In this document: positions 25,233 to 33,020 of the stretch, one piece after another | How positions within the stretch are numbered: the stretch's first letter is position 1 | Layout of the letters: every line of letters starts with the position of its first letter | Assembly: GCA_903837355.1 (NCBI GenBank) | Contig: CAILUI010000206.1 | Span: 1-64,000 of the forward strand | DNA: 64,000 bases | Reading direction: 5' to 3' | DNA from: an uncultured Victivallales bacterium | GTDB taxonomy: Bacteria > Verrucomicrobiota > Lentisphaeria > Oligosphaerales > JAFGRS01 | Translations under genes and position numbers: made by a program | The notes under the pieces: model-generated | The model's database searches: none | What the model was told of the DNA's origin: nothing | The model's input: only the letters and a program-made list of their open reading frames with translations

Positions 25233-25697
25233 CTAAGGCTTGAATGCCCCGTTGGGTTTCCCCTGCCGCACCATCTCCTGACAGTAGGCGTACAGCGCAT
25301 CGTAGACGATCCACTCGGCGGCATTCACCTCGCGGTCGTCTTTGTAGCCCAGGTGCCGGAACCCCTCGGCTATGGCGTTCAGCCCCGCCCCCTCTGGCTG
25401 GTTCAGCAGCGCATTGCCAGTGTCGGCATCGTTCACGATCTTCCCGAGCAGCACCAGCGCATGGTCTCCCGTCAGGCCATATATCCTCAGAATGGACTCA
25501 AACGAACACGAGTGCACGTGTTGCCCCAGCTCGACATCCGCCACGTCGAATCGGATCGCTCCCAGTCCCTTGCCCTGAGCCTTCACTTTGTCCGCAGGCA
25601 CGAAATGGAACTCCGCTTCCCTGTCCACGAACCTCGCTATGAGCCACGGACAAGCGACGCGGTCGATTCCCTCATGATCATGTGTGATCCACTTCAT
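25233..25697 (-). CDS. ChrB C-terminal-domain protein
   Basis: A 154-residue protein matching the C-terminal domain of the chromate-resistance regulator ChrB. It has the typical start MKWITHDHEGIDRVACPWLI, then AEFHFVPADKV and a GKIVNDADTGN segment, and ends in the YDALYAYCQEM helix. The N-terminal regulatory domain of full-length ChrB is absent, as in many stand-alone copies. No chrA transporter gene lies nearby, so chromate resistance is doubtful here. It is flanked closely by the metallophosphoesterase gene (25 bp) and the DUF72 gene on the same strand. Confidence 0.85.
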   Translation of the reverse strand: MKWITHDHEGIDRVACPWLIARFVDREAEFHFVPADKVKAQGKGLGAIRFDVADVELGQHVHSCSFESILRIYGLTGDHALVLLGKIVNDADTGNALLNQPEGAGLNAIAEGFRHLGYKDDREVNAAEWIVYDALYAYCQEMVRQGKPNGAFKP

Positions 25698-25722
25698 GAC
25701 CGCCCCCTGATCAACTCCTAGG

Positions 25723-26262
25723 TCAAACGTCTATCACCATACTCCCGTATACCCCCACAACCCGCGTCCCGCCCACGACGGTCTCCCTGTCTGCGTGCTG
25801 GTGCCCGTGGATTAGCAGCCTTGGCGAGTGCCTGCGGATGTAATCGGTCAGTGCCGCGAAGCCCTGATGGGTGTCCGCATCCCGCTCGTGAACGCCTGCG
25901 GGTGAGTTGTGGGCCACCAAGATATCCACGGCTGGGAGTTGCTGGACCAACGTCGACGCTTCGTCCTGGCTGTACAAGAAGCTGCCCTTGGGCTTGTACC
26001 GCCACGAGCCGTTGAACCCACCGATCCGCATGCCGTTGGCCAGCGTGACCACTTTCAGGTGCAGGTCGGTGATCGGTGGCGGGAACGCAGACGGCACGTC
26101 GTGGTTGCCCTTGACGGCAACGATCTGGGCCGCAGAGCAAGCCTTGGCAGCGCCCAGGATCACCGGGTCATACACGTCGCCGCAGGAGACGACGAGGGTC
26201 GCGGGCTGACTGGGGCCGGTCCATGTGAAGGCGTCGATATCTGCGAGGATCAAGAGGCGCAT
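25723..26262 (-). CDS. Small metallophosphoesterase
   Basis: A 179-residue calcineurin-like phosphoesterase. Visible motifs are SCGDVYDP, GNHDVPSAF, LVAHNSPAG and LIHGHQHAD, in the right order. The first motif of the family is usually D-x-H; here the N-terminal strand reads LADID, so the first histidine is replaced by aspartate. The fold is clear but metal binding at site one may be altered. Substrate unknown. It is the first gene of a probable three-gene operon with the ChrB-like and DUF72 genes. Confidence 0.85.
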   Translation of the reverse strand: MRLLILADIDAFTWTGPSQPATLVVSCGDVYDPVILGAAKACSAAQIVAVKGNHDVPSAFPPPITDLHLKVVTLANGMRIGGFNGSWRYKPKGSFLYSQDEASTLVQQLPAVDILVAHNSPAGVHERDADTHQGFAALTDYIRRHSPRLLIHGHQHADRETVVGGTRVVGVYGSMVIDV

Positions 26263-26378
26263 GGAGCTACCCTACCGCCCGCTCACCAGCGATGACCATG
26301 ACGACAGGGCATTCCGTTGTGTGGCCCCGTGCAAGGTTCACTGCTGGTCTCTAGCCATGGCGGCGATGCCAGCCAGTT

Positions 26379-28220
26379 CTAGGGCGACAGCTCAACGAGG
26401 AGCTTGCCGTTGTCATAGAGGACTTCGTTCTTGTCTGGCGGGGTGGGTCGCCACGCAGTCCTATTCTCTCTGGCCTGGGAATCCCTTCGTAGGTAGACGA
26501 TGACCGCATGGTGCTCCTTGGTCGTCCGGGGCGGACCGCCGTGCCCCCCAACTCGCAGTTCCGACCCGAGCAGTGTCACAGGTAGCGGCAGCGTGCGGGA
26601 GTTGCCGATCTGGATGCGAGGCAACTCCAGACCACTACCGTCTGTGAACGTGAGCCTCACCTTCTCGGCAAACACATCGATCCTACGGAACACGCGTCGG
26701 GCCAGATCCCGGTACAGCGTCCGGCCTAGCAGATCCTCGCTATCGATCTGGCGGATTGCAGATGCGATTTCGCTGACCGGCCTGGCCACCATCATCTCCG
26801 CCTTCGTCTGCTCAAGCCGCTGTAGCTCAATGCCCAGTTCCTCCCTCATCTGCCTGAGCGGCTCCAGAACATTGACGACCTGCGCCGGAGGCAGCTTGGC
26901 AGCAGCGACCTGCCTGCCCACGTCCCGCTCCCGCTGCCCGATCTCTGCGAACCTGGCACGAGACTCAGCGAGCCGTCCATCCAGTGCTGCCGCATCGTGT
27001 CCTTGGTGCTCGGCCAGCGCCCAGGCCAATAGAGGCTGGCACGCTTCAAGCAAGCCTGTATAGCGCCAGCTATGGAAGGCGGCAGTTGTCGTCTCCCTGA
27101 TCCGGGTCTGGCGACAGCCAGCAGTGGTTGCGTCGGAGGCAGACTTGTAGGCAATGTTATCGTGACAGCCATACGTCCCATGGTCGCCTCTGTGCAATCG
27201 CCCGCCGCAGTAGCCGCAGTACAGAAGCCCAGTCAAGGGGTGTCCTTTCCTCGTCTGGTAGCTGCCGAGTCGGGTATGCCCGTCCAGAATCGCCTTTGCC
27301 CGATAGTACGTCTCCTCGCTAATAAGCGCTTTCCCACAAAGTGGGATGATCTCCACCCTGCGTCCATCTGAATCGAAATCGAACCCCGCATAGTGGTGAC
27401 GCCGAAGCATGTTGCGGACCGAGTCGCTCCGCCATATCGAGGTGAGATGTCTCCTATCCTTGCGGGGAGTAGCACGAGTCCGGGTGGGGGTCTTGTCAGC
27501 ATTGAGACGCCTTGCTATGCCCTGGATGGTCATGCCGTCGTCCACCAGCCACCTGAAGACCTGCCGAACCACGTCAGCTTCCTGGGCGACGATCTGAACG
27601 CACTGTTTCCCTGCCTGGCAGTAACCGTAGCTGTTGACAACCGAGCTATTCCAGATCATCCCGGTATCCCGGAGTCGCTTGCGACCCTCGGCGGTCTTCT
27701 GCTTGTTAATCTGCAAGGCGTTGTCCTGAACCCGATTGTCGATGGCCGATAGCAGGACGTTCTGGAAACTCCTGAAGTCGAGTAGCCCGGCTGTGGATGT
27801 GTAGAGGACGGTCCCTGCCTGGATGAACTTCTGGGTGACAAACGGTTCAAGGTACGAACTTGTCACCGGACGCATGAGGCGGGTGTTGTCCCAGGCAAGA
27901 ACCGCATCCACCCGGTCGAGGGATGCAAGCAGCCTGGCGAGGCCCACCCGGAACCTCTTCACTTCTGACTTCGAGGCGACTTCCTCCTGGTAGACGCTGT
28001 CGTTCTTCGCCAAAGCTCGGGCCTCAGCGGTGTCAGGATACGTTCGACCCGAGATGTTGGCGTCACTCTCTTCCGCCACGACTCTCCAGTGCTTCGACTT
28101 GGCGAGTTCCCTGAGCCGTGCGATCTGCGTCTCGACAGAGACGCTGTCGCCTGGATCGTCAGTGCCACTTGATTGGCGGGCGTAGATCGCCACCGTCCGA
28201 ATGTCGTGCTCTGCCACCAT
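26379..28220 (-). CDS. Large serine recombinase (site-specific integrase)
   Basis: A 613-residue large serine recombinase that probably integrates and excises the island. The N-terminal resolvase domain has the catalytic serine S17 in IYARQSS. The recombinase domain follows (EADVVRQVFRWLVDDGMTI), then the zinc-ribbon domain (LLYCGYCGGRLHRGDHGTYGC) and a coiled-coil segment near residues 415-475. Length and domain order are normal for the family and no disruption is seen. It sits 160 bp from the broken end of comM, as expected for an integrase beside its own att site. Confidence 0.93.
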   Translation of the reverse strand: MVAEHDIRTVAIYARQSSGTDDPGDSVSVETQIARLRELAKSKHWRVVAEESDANISGRTYPDTAEARALAKNDSVYQEEVASKSEVKRFRVGLARLLASLDRVDAVLAWDNTRLMRPVTSSYLEPFVTQKFIQAGTVLYTSTAGLLDFRSFQNVLLSAIDNRVQDNALQINKQKTAEGRKRLRDTGMIWNSSVVNSYGYCQAGKQCVQIVAQEADVVRQVFRWLVDDGMTIQGIARRLNADKTPTRTRATPRKDRRHLTSIWRSDSVRNMLRRHHYAGFDFDSDGRRVEIIPLCGKALISEETYYRAKAILDGHTRLGSYQTRKGHPLTGLLYCGYCGGRLHRGDHGTYGCHDNIAYKSASDATTAGCRQTRIRETTTAAFHSWRYTGLLEACQPLLAWALAEHQGHDAAALDGRLAESRARFAEIGQRERDVGRQVAAAKLPPAQVVNVLEPLRQMREELGIELQRLEQTKAEMMVARPVSEIASAIRQIDSEDLLGRTLYRDLARRVFRRIDVFAEKVRLTFTDGSGLELPRIQIGNSRTLPLPVTLLGSELRVGGHGGPPRTTKEHHAVIVYLRRDSQARENRTAWRPTPPDKNEVLYDNGKLLVELSP

Positions 28221-28400
28221 TGAGGATCATTCCCACCAGAAGCAGTCCGAGGTAAGCCGCTACGGACACGTTCTGGGCAGGTCAATATGCCCAAGTACTA
28301 CCTATTTTCAAGATCACTAGGCTTGTGATCACTTTAGTAGTTCAGCTATGGAGAGGAGGTGGTTCTACTACCCTATATCTATGGCTACATGTCCCTGTGG
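28221..28400. promoter_or_regulatory. Predicted attachment-site junction of the island
   Basis: The region between the recombinase start and the first comM-like codons. It contains a perfect inverted repeat GATCAC-TAGGCTT-GTGATC at 28312-28330. Two similar direct motifs are also present, TACTACCTAT near 28297 and TACTACCCTAT near 28367. Similarity to comM begins at about 28381. The crossover dinucleotide cannot be defined without the other junction. Confidence 0.5.
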
Positions 28401-28866
28401 CCATCTGGGCAGCTTGCAGCGCCAGTGCCGCTGCACTCCCGGCGCCGTCCACCACTACCGGTCGCGGATCTCGGGGCCGCTGCTCGACCGCATCGATATT
28501 CACGTCGACCTCGCCCCGCTGGCCGATCACCAGATGCTCGACCGGCGCCGTGGCGAAAGCTCGGCCGCCGTGCGCGAGAGGGTGTGCCGCGCCCGTACCC
28601 TGCAGCAGCAGCGTTTCGCAGGAACCCGAGTGCGCTGCAACGCCGATATGGACGGCCAGATGATGGACAGCTTTTGCCAACTCGGCCAGGACACCCGCGG
28701 CATGCTCCGCTTCGCCATCACCGAACTGAATCTCAGCGCGCGGGCCTACGACCGCATCCTGCGCGTGGCCCGTACCCTCGCCGACCTCGCCGGCGAAGCC
28801 AACATCGGCGCCCTGCAGGTCCAGGAGGCTATTCAGTACCGCAGCCTCGACCGCCAGATGTGGTGA
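28381..28866 (+). pseudogene. comM: C-terminal fragment of a ComM/YifB Mg-chelatase-like AAA protein
   Basis: A 161-residue in-frame remnant starting at the ATCPCGHLG region (intact proteins read MNPCPCG). It covers the cysteine-rich insertion, the RISGPLLDRIDIHVDL strand and the C-terminal Mg_chelatase_C helical domain ending at QYRSLDRQMW. The N-terminal half, with Walker A and B, is missing, and the frame to the left is island sequence. Intact ComM is a helicase that extends branch migration during natural transformation. The most likely cause of truncation is integration of the island; the other half should lie at the far island end. Confidence 0.88.
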
Positions 28867-29049
28867 GGCACCGAAAAAGGCTCAACACCATCCCGCTCTG
28901 GGGGCTTCAGCATCCCTTGCCTCGGCGCCGAAGGTGCGGCCATCCCTCAGCCCAGCCCAGCGGGCTGGTGTAACCGCCCCCCGGTCACAGCCCTGTCGGG
29001 GCGGGATAGGCCTCCCCAATCAGGCCAGGAAGGAGATCGGTTTCAGCGG

Positions 29050-29089
29050 TTGTCAAGACATCTCCTAGATACCTATACTATGTCTTGAC
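29050..29089 (+). promoter_or_regulatory. Promoter with overlapping 10-bp inverted-repeat operator for vapBC
   Basis: A -35 box TTGTCA (29050-29055) and a -10 box TATACT (29074-29079) are separated by 18 bases. They are framed by a perfect inverted repeat GTCAAGACAT (29052-29061) and ATGTCTTGAC (29080-29089). This is the classic layout of a toxin-antitoxin operator bound by the antitoxin. The antitoxin start is 100 bases downstream. Confidence 0.7.
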
Positions 29090-29188
29090 CTTCGTCATTT
29101 TGGCACTGATGGTATACCAGCGACCAAGATGACACCATGGGCGTCAGCGCGATCATGAGGGTGTGGAACGACGTATGGGGAACCACCG

Positions 29189-29428
29189 ATGAGAAAGAAG
29201 GTCGGCACGGTGTTGGAGGTCGATGTCATGAAGGAGGCCAAGGTGCGCGCCGCCCGCGACGGGCGCCCCCTGGCGGATCTGATCCAGGCTGCCCTGATCG
29301 AGTACCTCCACAACGACACCGCCACCGTCGACGCGCTGCGTTCCTGCGAGCGGTTCTGCTCCCATGGCCGCACGCTGCCGCTGGCTGTAGTAAACGAACT
29401 GCTGCAGGAGGATCTGCTGGCCGTATGA
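29189..29428 (+). CDS. vapB: VapB-type antitoxin
   Basis: A 79-residue protein with a ribbon-helix-helix-like N-terminus (VGTVLEVDVMKEAKVRAARD, then RPLADLIQAALIEYL) and a C-terminal tail that would bind the toxin. The stop overlaps the PIN toxin start as ATGA. It should repress its own operon through the inverted repeat at 29052-29089 and neutralise the toxin. Confidence 0.78.
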   Translation: MRKKVGTVLEVDVMKEAKVRAARDGRPLADLIQAALIEYLHNDTATVDALRSCERFCSHGRTLPLAVVNELLQEDLLAV

Positions 29429-29928
29429 AGCTCCCGGAGATCAAAGCTGGCGAGTGGGTGGTGATCGACACCAACATCCTCATCTACGCGAACCAGCAGC
29501 AGTCGGCCGAATGTGTCCAGTTGCTGCGTCGCTGCGCCCTGCGGGAGGTCCGCGCCATTGTTCCCGTGCCGATGCTCGCCGAGATGATGCATACGCTCAT
29601 GCTGATCGAGGCGCGCGAGAATGGCTGGGTAGGCCGCGCCAACCCGTCGCGAGCGCTGGCGGAACACCCCGACCAGGTACGCTGCCTGTCACGCTACGAG
29701 GCGCAGGTACGTGAGTTCCTGGGTATCGGGCTGCGAGTGGAACCGGCTCTATCCTGCGACCTTCTGGACGCCATGGGCATCCAGCGGGAGTTCGGGCTCC
29801 TGACCAACGATGCCCTGCTTCTGGCCGTAGCTCGCCGTCTCAACTGCCCCGCCATCGCCTCCGCGGACAGGGCGTTTCGTGACCTGCAGGGGATGCTGAT
29901 CTACGCGCCTGGGGACGTCGGAGGCTGA
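29425..29928 (+). CDS. vapC: VapC-type PIN-domain toxin
   Basis: A 167-residue PIN-domain ribonuclease. The acidic catalytic residues are seen in WVVIDTNILIYA, LAEMMHTL, LLTNDALLLAVARR and ASADRAFRD. The start is ATG 29425, overlapping the antitoxin stop; a longer upstream frame reads through the antitoxin in another frame and is not used. Typical VapC toxins cleave specific tRNA or rRNA. The target cannot be predicted from the sequence. Confidence 0.85.
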   Translation: MKLPEIKAGEWVVIDTNILIYANQQQSAECVQLLRRCALREVRAIVPVPMLAEMMHTLMLIEARENGWVGRANPSRALAEHPDQVRCLSRYEAQVREFLGIGLRVEPALSCDLLDAMGIQREFGLLTNDALLLAVARRLNCPAIASADRAFRDLQGMLIYAPGDVGG

Positions 29929-30109
29929 CGGTTTCCTCTCTGGGCCAGGGCCTGCCCCCTTTGGCATTCCCGGCCAAACCCCGGTGCCATTCCTGCGGAT
30001 GGAGGTGCGACGACAAACCCAGCGCCGTCTGACTGGGGGCCGGTTCGTAGTCCCGCGTTGACGCGGTCCCGTGAGCCTCTTCGTCCCGAGTTGGGGCGCA
30101 ATCGGTCTG

Positions 30110-30145
30110 GCCCCGTGCCCCCCGTTAGCAGAGGGGCCACGGGGC
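30110..30145. terminator. Hairpin between convergent genes
   Basis: Strong stem formed by GCCCCGTG-CCCC and GGGG-C-CACGGGGC, with a single bulged base. It lies between the 3' end of vapC (29928) and the 3' end of the secreted protein gene (30161). No long T-run follows, but the position fits a bidirectional terminator. The rest of 29929-30160 shows no gene. Confidence 0.5.
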
Positions 30146-30160
30146 ATGCCGGATTCCGCG

Positions 30161-31129
30161 TCACTTCACGGCGGGGCGATAGCGGAAGTCTTCGACCAGG
30201 AACTCCATGGTTGCGGTAGCCAGCCCTTCCTTGCCGCCCTCGAGTTTCGGCGCCCAGTTGAACGTCTTGAGGCCGCATCCGACCAGTGTGAAGGTGCCAA
30301 GGACCTTCTTCAACGACTGGTCCTTCATGTCGATGAGGATGTCCTGGACCTCCCCCTCCTCGCAGTTGCCGTCCTGCAGGATGCGCACGGCCATGGCGCT
30401 GGCCGCTGCGATCCCGGCCGGGGCGATCTCGATGGTCAGGGTGCCGAGTTCCGGCGCTTCGTACACCAGCACGCGACGGGTGTCCCTGCCCTGTGACCTC
30501 CGCGCGGTCCTCGGTGTGACCTTCGGCAGGGCGACGCTGACGATCCACTCGGTCTGGATGTCCATCATGGTGACCGTGAAGTTGGGCGTGAACATTCCGT
30601 CGTCGGGCGGCTGCTGCAGCGGCGGCAGCACCCCTCCACCGGGCGCAAAGCGCAGGTTCTGGGCCTGCCATCTGGCAGTCACCTCGAAGTGCTTCTTGCC
30701 GTCAGACGCTTTGAGTTCCGGCCATTCAATCCCTGTGATCACGCATGCCCCCATGTCAATGCCTCTCTTGAGGTTGTAGTCCTGGTCGGCGATCTGGACG
30801 GTGGCCTCGGTCCGGGCAGGGCCGCCCTCCCAGGTCGCCGAGATCCACGGCAGGAGGCTGCTGTCCTGCGAGATATCGAAGACGGCTGTTGCCTCGCCGA
30901 TCTTCGGCGCTCCGTGCATCCGCCGCTGCTGTACGCCGTCGACCTCGTACGACGGGGCCTGAAAGCGGCTGAGCGCGCTCGCACTGCCGCCGCCGACGGT
31001 CAGGACCGTGACTCCGGCGCTGGCGGGGTCGTCAGGCGCTTGCGCGAACGACGCCCCCGTGAGGGCTACGGCGACTGCCGCGATTCCGAGCACGAGGCCC
31101 GCTATCCTTGAGTGTATCGAGTAGCACAT
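30161..31129 (-). CDS. Secreted protein with an internal repeat, tail-tube-like
   Basis: A 322-residue protein with a signal peptide (RIAGLVLGIAAVAVALTGAS, cleavage near AQA). Two halves appear related: GIEWPELKASDGKKHFEVTA near residue 125 parallels FNWAPKLEGGKEGLATATME near the C-terminus, each followed by a strand ending in L-R-F or F-R-Y. That pattern loosely recalls phage tail-tube folds, but a secreted tail-tube protein would be unusual and I did not find a family match. ATG 31129 has GAGGAG seven bases upstream. No operon partner is evident; the next gene upstream is 205 bp away. Confidence 0.6.
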   Translation of the reverse strand: MCYSIHSRIAGLVLGIAAVAVALTGASFAQAPDDPASAGVTVLTVGGGSASALSRFQAPSYEVDGVQQRRMHGAPKIGEATAVFDISQDSSLLPWISATWEGGPARTEATVQIADQDYNLKRGIDMGACVITGIEWPELKASDGKKHFEVTARWQAQNLRFAPGGGVLPPLQQPPDDGMFTPNFTVTMMDIQTEWIVSVALPKVTPRTARRSQGRDTRRVLVYEAPELGTLTIEIAPAGIAAASAMAVRILQDGNCEEGEVQDILIDMKDQSLKKVLGTFTLVGCGLKTFNWAPKLEGGKEGLATATMEFLVEDFRYRPAVK

Positions 31130-31334
31130 GGATGAGCTCCTCTGTTGTTGGGTAACCACGATCTCTGGCGGTACGACCAGCTACTGGTTACGACCGACAT
31201 GGGGAACGGCTTGTTCCTGCTGGACAGCAGGACGGTCAGCGGGCTTGCCGCCGCGCTCCACATAGTGGCGTCGCAGAGGAGTAGCCCTGGGGGCGCACTC
31301 TCGGTGGTGCGGCGGGGGCAGGTGGGGCGGGCGG

Positions 31335-33020
31335 CTACGGCTTCAGCATCTCCGGAGCCTCGCCGGCAGGGGCGGGCGTGGAGCCCGGCACCGCGCCCGG
31401 AGGCGCTTCGACCACACCGGCCCTGTTCTTGAGGTCGAAGGCCGTGGTCACCTTCATCTCCTCCGGAAGCTGGGCCCAGAATACGTCGAAGAGGGTCTTG
31501 GGCATGCGCGTCTTCAGCGGGCCATTGATGTAGGTGCGTTTCATCTCGTCGTAGGGCGGCAGCCAGCGCCGGGCCTTCGTGGTCTCGCCGGCGAACTCCT
31601 GGTACTTGGCGTGCAGTTTCCTGGCGATGAGGTCGTAGAAGGCGGCCTGCTCGGTTTCTCCAAAGGAGATATTGAGGCACATCTGCTCGATATAGGCCTC
31701 AACGGTGCTCTGTGCCTGGTTGTAGCTGGGCGCCTTCATGTCCTCCGTCAATTCCCTGAGGACGAACTCGTCGAGGCCCCCCGAGAAGCGTTCGCCGAAG
31801 AGCTTGCGGGCATCGCTGAAGTACTGCTCAGCCTTCTGCTTCTGGCCGAACTTGAAGAGGGTGACGGTGGCATCGACCATGTAGTTCATGAAGGCCCCGC
31901 GGACGGAGCTGTCGCCGTGCAAGGCCATGGCATCCTCGTACATGCGTCGGGTGGCATCGACGAGATCGATGTTCGGCGTCATGGTCAGCATCTGCACGTC
32001 TTTGAGGTAGATCAGGCGGCCGCCCTGGAAGGCGGCCGCGAGGCTTTGGAAGATCATGCGGTCACACTGCAGGCGTTTGAAGTTGTCCTCGTCGCGGTCC
32101 CACTGCTCCTTGCCACGGGTGGCCCAGTAGATGGCGTGGGCTTCAGGAAGGCGCCAGTCCAGCGGGCCGTAGGTCTGGTTGAGGCGCAGGATGAGTTCGG
32201 GGATGAGGCGGTATTTCTGCAGGAGCCAACGCCGCCGCAGGCAGAGTTCCACGGGTTCGCGGATACCGAGGCGGGTAAGTTCCGTGGCCACGCGATCCGG
32301 CAGCAGGCCGTTCTTGCGGAACTCCTTTTCGAGGGTATCGAAGGTGAGGCTGTTGGCAGCAAGCATCGCCCAGAAGTCGTCCGTATCGCCCAGTTGGTCG
32401 CGCAGTTTAGCCTCGGTGGGGGCAGCCTGCCCGATGAGGTCCCATTTGCCAGCATAGTCGCCGAAGGCCATGATCATCTCGATGGCGAACTGGTTCTTGT
32501 AGTAGCGGTTGGCGTCGTCGAGATCCTTGCCCATCTTGTGCTGGTAGATCCAGCCGAGTTGTTGAAAGAGCTCCGGGTCGGAGGGGTTGTATTCGAGGGC
32601 CTCGTCGCGGATCAGTTCGATGCCCCGGCGGACCCAGCGCCAGCGGTCCTCGGGGCTGGTGAAGGTGACGGAGACGTTGTAGGCCATATTCCAGGCCAGG
32701 AAGGCGGTGGCGCCGGTGAAGCGGGGCTGCAGCTTGGTGATCCAACTGGCGAGCTGGACCATCTCGAAGTAGTTGCCCGCGTCCTGCATGCGGTTGGAGC
32801 GCAGCCAGAGCCAGTCGGCGGCCAGGCCGCGGAAGCCGCCGAGGGCGACCGTGGTGAGGACGACCATCGGCGGCGCGTTATCCAGGGGCTCGGTGTCGGT
32901 GAGGCGCTCTTCGATGCGGATCGCGTTCATGCGGCTCTGCACCGCCGCCAGGGCGACCGCGATGACGAGAAAGAGGGCGGTGAAGAGGGCGATGGATGCC
33001 AGCGCTTTGGAGAGTTTCAT
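31335..33020 (-). CDS. Membrane-anchored helical repeat protein, partner of an ABC-2 permease
   Basis: A 561-residue protein with one N-terminal membrane segment (ASIALFTALFLVIAVALAAV). A large soluble helical domain follows with TPR-like pairs (LEYNPSDPELFQQLGWIYQH). The C-terminus is proline- and alanine-rich. The start ATG 33020 overlaps the stop of the ABC-2 permease gene (ATGA), so the two are translationally coupled. The family is unnamed. The arrangement suggests an extracytoplasmic or membrane-tethered accessory to the transporter. A longer in-frame extension to 33134 lies inside the permease gene and is ignored. Confidence 0.7.
   Translation of the reverse strand: MKLSKALASIALFTALFLVIAVALAAVQSRMNAIRIEERLTDTEPLDNAPPMVVLTTVALGGFRGLAADWLWLRSNRMQDAGNYFEMVQLASWITKLQPRFTGATAFLAWNMAYNVSVTFTSPEDRWRWVRRGIELIRDEALEYNPSDPELFQQLGWIYQHKMGKDLDDANRYYKNQFAIEMIMAFGDYAGKWDLIGQAAPTEAKLRDQLGDTDDFWAMLAANSLTFDTLEKEFRKNGLLPDRVATELTRLGIREPVELCLRRRWLLQKYRLIPELILRLNQTYGPLDWRLPEAHAIYWATRGKEQWDRDEDNFKRLQCDRMIFQSLAAAFQGGRLIYLKDVQMLTMTPNIDLVDATRRMYEDAMALHGDSSVRGAFMNYMVDATVTLFKFGQKQKAEQYFSDARKLFGERFSGGLDEFVLRELTEDMKAPSYNQAQSTVEAYIEQMCLNISFGETEQAAFYDLIARKLHAKYQEFAGETTKARRWLPPYDEMKRTYINGPLKTRMPKTLFDVFWAQLPEEMKVTTAFDLKNRAGVVEAPPGAVPGSTPAPAGEAPEMLKP

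Larger units (their letters stand above)
1..28380. mobile_element. Defence-rich genomic island integrated in comM/yifB (left end outside window)
   Basis: A large serine recombinase gene (26379-28220, minus) lies directly beside a comM/yifB gene that begins abruptly at its zinc-binding CPCG region (28381). Everything to the left is accessory: type I and type IV restriction, SOS polymerase, small unknown genes and decayed fragments. To the right, chromosomal content resumes. Serine recombinases that integrate next to or within comM are a known theme. The left junction and the N-terminal half of comM are not in this window, so the island is at least 28 kb. The boundary is inferred from where comM similarity starts, not from a paired att site. 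Confidence 0.7.

Noticed and set aside
25233..25697. Chromate resistance operon
   Set aside because: Only a ChrB C-terminal-type domain is present; no chrA or other resistance gene is adjacent.
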